Shown: positions 33,264 through 36,296 of the stretch, piece after piece
Layout of the letters: every line of letters starts with the position of its first letter
Position numbering within the stretch: position 1 is the stretch's first letter
Assembly (NCBI GenBank): GCA_050309435.1
Contig: JBNRMJ010000010.1
Span: 1-36,296 of the forward strand
Reading direction: 5' to 3'
Length of the DNA stretch: 36,296 bases
DNA from: CAYXVJ01 sp050309435
GTDB taxonomy: Bacteria > Bacillota > Clostridia > Saccharofermentanales > Fastidiosipilaceae
Notes under the pieces: model-generated
Databases searched by the model: none
What the model was told of the DNA's origin: nothing
Seen by the model: only the letters and a program-made list of their open reading frames with translations
Made by a program: the position numbers and the translations under genes

Positions 33264-34880
33264 TTACTTCGCGAGATAACGGTCAAGAGCCGCTTGCTGG
33301 ATAGCAATCGCATCTTCGAGACCCATGCTGATGATCTGATCGACATAAGCATCGAATTCATCCAGCGATGTCGTTCCCAAGATGAACTCCATACGTTTCT
33401 CATTGGTATAGGTTTCGATGTCGCTCATGAGCTTCGCGTAATCGTCGCCTTCCTTAGCGGTCAGAGACATACCGGTCGGCAGCATGTAATCCGCATCGGC
33501 GCTGTCCTGCCAGATCTTGCAGGCTTCAATCGATACCGGCGAGAAGAGGGCATCTTCTCTGTGCCAGTCGCGCAGGAACGAGCCGTGGCTGAAGGCATAT
33601 TTCACGAAAGCAATGTTCATGGGTACGCCTTCTTCGTTCTTAACCATCTTGTCCGTGTATACAGGCTTGCCGTCTTCGATGGTATAGGTATCGCCTTCGA
33701 CACCATAGTTGCTGAGCATGAAACCTTCATCGGTATAGAGGTAGTCGAGCATCGAAACGATACGCTCGGGGTTTTCTGCAACCGTCGTAACGGATGTATG
33801 ATAGCCTCTCATACGGGAGTTGTTCTGACGGAAATGTACCTCGCCGCCCTTTTCGAGCGAAGGATAAGGCAGACCGACGATTGACATGTTCTCGTCATCC
33901 GAGGCAGCTTCCCAGGATTCAAATACCCAGAAACCTTGTGTACCCGCACCGGAACGACCTGTCGTGAACATGGCCATATGATCCGCATTCGATGCGAAGT
34001 TGGGATCCAGCAGACCTTCGTCATACCATTTTTTCATTTCGGTCAGATAGTCTTTATAAGCGTCCTGGATGGGACCGTATTGAATTTTTCCGTCAACCTG
34101 GTACAAGCCGGCATTGACACCGTAAGCGCCGATGAAAGCGTTATCCGAGTGCAGACCTTGAGCATTGATCAGGAAAGGAGCCTCCGCGCCTTTTTCTGCT
34201 TTAAAAGCATGTAAAACGTCATACCATTCCTCGATCGTTGTCGGAGCTTCCAGATTCAAATCATCCAGCCAGTCTTGACGAATGATCGGACCGACGTAAG
34301 AATCTTGAGCATCGAGATCGATCATGGGCATACCCCAGATATTTCCTTCGTCCGTGACAACGTCCTTATAGAGTTCGGCATCATTCGAAATGATCGAATG
34401 GAAGGTCGGAGCATTTTCTTCGATCAGTTCGTTGAGACGAAGATAGTTTTCATCTGCGATCGCTTTATCGCCGCCGCCCGGATATCTGGGAATGCCCATA
34501 TCGTGCGTAATCATATCCGGTAAGTTATCCGTACCGATCATGATGTTGAACTGCTCGGATTCCTGGCCTGATGCGAAGTGGATAAAGTCAAACTCGATAT
34601 TGTAGAGTTCCGAGATCTTCTGAATGACAAGAGAACCGTTCAGATCATCAACAACCTGCAGATACTCCGAACCCAGGGGATAGAGCCATTCTATGGTGAT
34701 TTTCTCCAGTTCTTGCTCGGGACCTGTGGTAGCTTCGCCTTCTGTAGTGGAACCGGCTTTACTCGTCGAGTCGGTTTTACCCGTCGTGCTGTTCGTACCA
34801 CCGGTCGTGCCGCCGCAAGCAGTTAATAATAAACTGCTCAGGCATAGCATCGAGACTGCCTTTGCAAACATTTTTTTCAT
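33264..34880 (-). CDS. Extracellular solute-binding lipoprotein (LplA type)
   Basis: The 538-residue protein has a lipoprotein signal peptide with lipobox L-T-A-C22 and then a low-complexity Gly/Thr/Ser linker to about residue 55. The mature domain is a type 2 periplasmic-binding fold with ITIEWLYPLGSEYLQ, MIGTDNLPDMITHD, WGMPMIDLDAQ and IIRQDWLDDLNLEAPTTIEEWYD. Length and motifs match LplA-like CUT1 binding proteins of oligosaccharide systems. It is anchored outside the membrane and hands substrate to the two permeases. GGAGG precedes the ATG. A weak promoter (TTGAGC 34980-34985, TGTAAG 34958-34963, minus strand) may lie in the 130-base gap upstream. Confidence 0.93.
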   Translation of the reverse strand: MKKMFAKAVSMLCLSSLLLTACGGTTGGTNSTTGKTDSTSKAGSTTEGEATTGPEQELEKITIEWLYPLGSEYLQVVDDLNGSLVIQKISELYNIEFDFIHFASGQESEQFNIMIGTDNLPDMITHDMGIPRYPGGGDKAIADENYLRLNELIEENAPTFHSIISNDAELYKDVVTDEGNIWGMPMIDLDAQDSYVGPIIRQDWLDDLNLEAPTTIEEWYDVLHAFKAEKGAEAPFLINAQGLHSDNAFIGAYGVNAGLYQVDGKIQYGPIQDAYKDYLTEMKKWYDEGLLDPNFASNADHMAMFTTGRSGAGTQGFWVFESWEAASDDENMSIVGLPYPSLEKGGEVHFRQNNSRMRGYHTSVTTVAENPERIVSMLDYLYTDEGFMLSNYGVEGDTYTIEDGKPVYTDKMVKNEEGVPMNIAFVKYAFSHGSFLRDWHREDALFSPVSIEACKIWQDSADADYMLPTGMSLTAKEGDDYAKLMSDIETYTNEKRMEFILGTTSLDEFDAYVDQIISMGLEDAIAIQQAALDRYLAK

Positions 34881-35010
34881 AATACTTCCTCCGGAATAAA
34901 ATTGATTTTTCCTGTACTATTTTTCTTAACATGCCCGGCTTACTTTCGCGTCTCCTCCTTACAGGCGCACTTTAATAAGGCTCAAGCAGGTTAGCCCTTA
35001 AACCGTTATC

Positions 35011-35985
35011 CTAGATTGTCGGTTTGAGTTTTTTTCTATCTCCCAGTTTCTTCAGATACTGGCTCGGTGTAATTCCGTTGACATTCTTAAATGCTCTTGA
35101 AAAAGTTTGTATATTGTTAAAGCCTAAATATTCTGCTACTGCGGTAATATTCGTATGACCCAGGCTCATTAACTCCATGCTCTTGCGGATTCTCATTTCG
35201 CTGATGAATCGCTGCAGAGTAGTACCCGTCTTCTCGCTAAACAAGTGCGACAAGTAACACTTACTGTATCCTAAATGCTCTGCGACTTGTCCCACGGATG
35301 CGATGCGATAATTCATCGACTCCACATATCGTACGACCTGACACACCAGTCCGGTATATAAAGCTTCATCGTGTTTCGTCGCTTCGCTCACCGCATGTTC
35401 CTGATCGGCGCGCATAACCATAATAATCAGACTGATCAGCTGCGAGCGAATCGAAATATGACTGAATGCGTCGATTTTGGAAAACTCGTTGACCAGAAGC
35501 GTAAACGGCTGGATCACATACTGAAGATCATGGAACTGAATATTCGGCGGATCCAGAAAATAACTGTTCGCTTTCTGTAAGAAAAGCAATTCGTCGGCAG
35601 GTATGTCCTGATAGTTGAGGTCCATACTGAATCCCATGTAGAGAAACCTAAAGCTGTCACTCGTAGCTAATATACTGTGCATGGAGCCTTGCGGCGTCAG
35701 GCACAAATCACCTTCTTTTACTTTATAGACGAAATTGTCAACAATAAAGTCCGCTTCCCCGGATATGACCAGCGTGATTTCATGGCACCACTGGCGATGC
35801 TCGGCTACTTCATATCCTTCCGAGCAAATCAGGTCTCCGATCTGCAGAATATCGAGACCGCGAAATTTCTTCTCGTCGAAATCATAATTAAAATCGTAAT
35901 GGTATCTAAGGCGGTTGATGTTTTGGGTTGTGGTAATCAACTTGGGGATATTGATTTCACTGACAAGTCGATTATTCTGTATCAA
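35011..35985 (-). CDS. AraC family regulator with cupin sensor domain (TTG start)
   Basis: The 324-residue protein has an N-terminal cupin-like sugar-binding domain (HQWCHEITLVISGEADFIVD, EGDLCLTPQGSMHSI). The C-terminal AraC/XylS double helix-turn-helix has GQVAEHLGYSKCYLSHLFSEKTGTTLQRFI and ITAVAEYLGFNNIQTFSRAFKNVNGITPSQYLK. It is expected to activate the adjacent sugar transport and oxidoreductase genes. The start is TTG 35985, behind GGAGG, with no ATG in a suitable place. A promoter with palindromic sites lies upstream. Confidence 0.92.
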   Translation of the reverse strand: MIQNNRLVSEINIPKLITTTQNINRLRYHYDFNYDFDEKKFRGLDILQIGDLICSEGYEVAEHRQWCHEITLVISGEADFIVDNFVYKVKEGDLCLTPQGSMHSILATSDSFRFLYMGFSMDLNYQDIPADELLFLQKANSYFLDPPNIQFHDLQYVIQPFTLLVNEFSKIDAFSHISIRSQLISLIIMVMRADQEHAVSEATKHDEALYTGLVCQVVRYVESMNYRIASVGQVAEHLGYSKCYLSHLFSEKTGTTLQRFISEMRIRKSMELMSLGHTNITAVAEYLGFNNIQTFSRAFKNVNGITPSQYLKKLGDRKKLKPTI

Positions 35986-36041
35986 AGTTTCTTACCTCCG
36001 CATCAATTGGCATCATCATACACAACAATTTTTGCGTATTC

Positions 36042-36071
36042 AATATAAGGAATTGGCTATTCATTTACCAA
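36042..36071 (-). promoter_or_regulatory. Putative promoter of the AraC regulator gene
   Basis: Read on the minus strand, TTGGTA (36071-36066) and TATATT (36047-36042) are 18 bases apart, a near-consensus sigma-A promoter. It lies 57 bases upstream of the TTG start codon. Confidence 0.5.
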
Positions 36072-36080
36072 TGTTTGCTA

Positions 36081-36117
36081 TGCAAATTTGCAGGGAAAGA
36101 AAAATTTCTTTTCTTTC
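36081..36117. promoter_or_regulatory. Two inverted repeats upstream of the AraC promoter
   Basis: TGCAAATTTGCA (36081-36092) is a perfect 12-bp palindrome. GAAAGAAAA (36095-36103) and TTTTCTTTC (36109-36117) form a second inverted repeat with a 5-base spacer. Both lie directly upstream of the putative -35. They could be regulator or catabolite sites. The rest of the 36118-36211 gap holds nothing I recognise. Confidence 0.4.
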
Positions 36118-36211
36118 ATCACAAACAACGCCTTAAAAGCGATGATTCAGCAAGATAAATCCAACAGAAAAAAGTCAAGTCCCGAATGTTGGTGTAAATT
36201 CCCTTTCGGTT

Positions 36212-36230
36212 GACCGCCCATTAAGCGGTC
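36212..36230 (-). terminator. Hairpin at the end of the right-edge gene
   Basis: GACCGC (36212-36217) and GCGGTC (36225-36230) form a 6-bp GC stem with a 7-base loop that contains the stop codon of the edge gene. No T-tract follows directly on the minus strand, so a terminator role is uncertain. Confidence 0.35.
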
Positions 36231-36296
36231 TTGCTTAGTTGTTGTCGGATCAGATCTGCGCGCCTGCGTGCTTGTTCTCGTTCCAGCCAATAGGCA
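36221..36296 (-). CDS. Unidentified protein, C-terminal 24 residues only
   Basis: A minus-strand frame entering from the right edge encodes AYWLEREQARRRADLIRQQL and then SKTA before a TAA at 36223-36221. The fragment is a charged, Arg/Gln-rich helix of the type seen at the ends of Uma2-like endonucleases and some other proteins. It is too short to name. Confidence 0.4.
   Translation of the reverse strand, partial: AYWLEREQARRRADLIRQQLSKTA

Noticed and set aside
34997..35034. A 9-bp stem followed by a T-run at the end of the AraC gene
   Set aside because: The T-run is on the plus strand, but no plus-strand gene ends here, and the bases are coding sequence of AraC. Read on the minus strand it has no T-tract.
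36221..36296. Naming the right-edge fragment as an Uma2 endonuclease or a transposase
   Set aside because: Twenty-four residues of charged helix are not enough to support either name.

Overview
The window looks like chromosomal DNA of a fermentative, anaerobic member of the Bacillota, probably class Clostridia. The pointers are strong Shine-Dalgarno sites before nearly every gene, several TTG starts, an atpZ-atpI-atpBEFHAGDC operon, an FtsX-type ABC exporter with its own two-component system, and an LplABC-like sugar importer with no ATPase of its own. No rRNA, tRNA, CRISPR array, insertion sequence or phage gene was seen. This assignment is inferred from gene content only.

Left part (1-11.7 kb). 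A family 9 glycoside hydrolase without a signal peptide runs off the left edge on the minus strand. Divergent from it is a run of small accessory genes: an APH-type phosphotransferase overlapping an AAC(6')-type acetyltransferase, a DUF1349 protein, a sugar O-acetyltransferase and a RibD_C/DHFR-like reductase. Next come a DMT/EamA permease with a CodA-like cytosine deaminase, a beta-lactamase-fold serine hydrolase, and a divergent LysR regulator / UPF0324 (YeiH) permease pair.

Middle (11.9-19.1 kb). A complete F1Fo ATP synthase operon, closed by a terminator. The c subunit carries a Na+-type ligand set but an unusual helix-1 glycine motif. A baeRF-like protein gene converges on the operon. 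From 20.4 to 26.1 kb an operon encodes a GyrI-like (lin2189-type) protein, an OmpR-family response regulator, a histidine kinase with almost no extracellular loop, an ABC ATPase and an 866-residue FtsX-type permease. A helically phased repeat array lies between the kinase and the ABC genes. The whole looks like an antibiotic or peptide sensing and resistance module.

Right part (26.1-36.3 kb). After a minus-strand nucleoside deaminase comes the most unusual locus: a 98-residue RIC/hemerythrin-like protein, a P1B-type ATPase with CPG in place of CPC or SPC, and a free-standing HMA metal-binding protein. Perfect FNR-type palindromes (TTGAT-N4-ATCAA) precede the first and last of these genes, and the second sits at the class II distance from a consensus TATAAT. 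Then a minus-strand carbohydrate locus: AraC regulator, solute-binding lipoprotein, two permeases and two Gfo/Idh/MocA proteins, the second of which lacks the usual nucleotide-binding loop. A fragment of an unidentified minus-strand gene touches the right edge.
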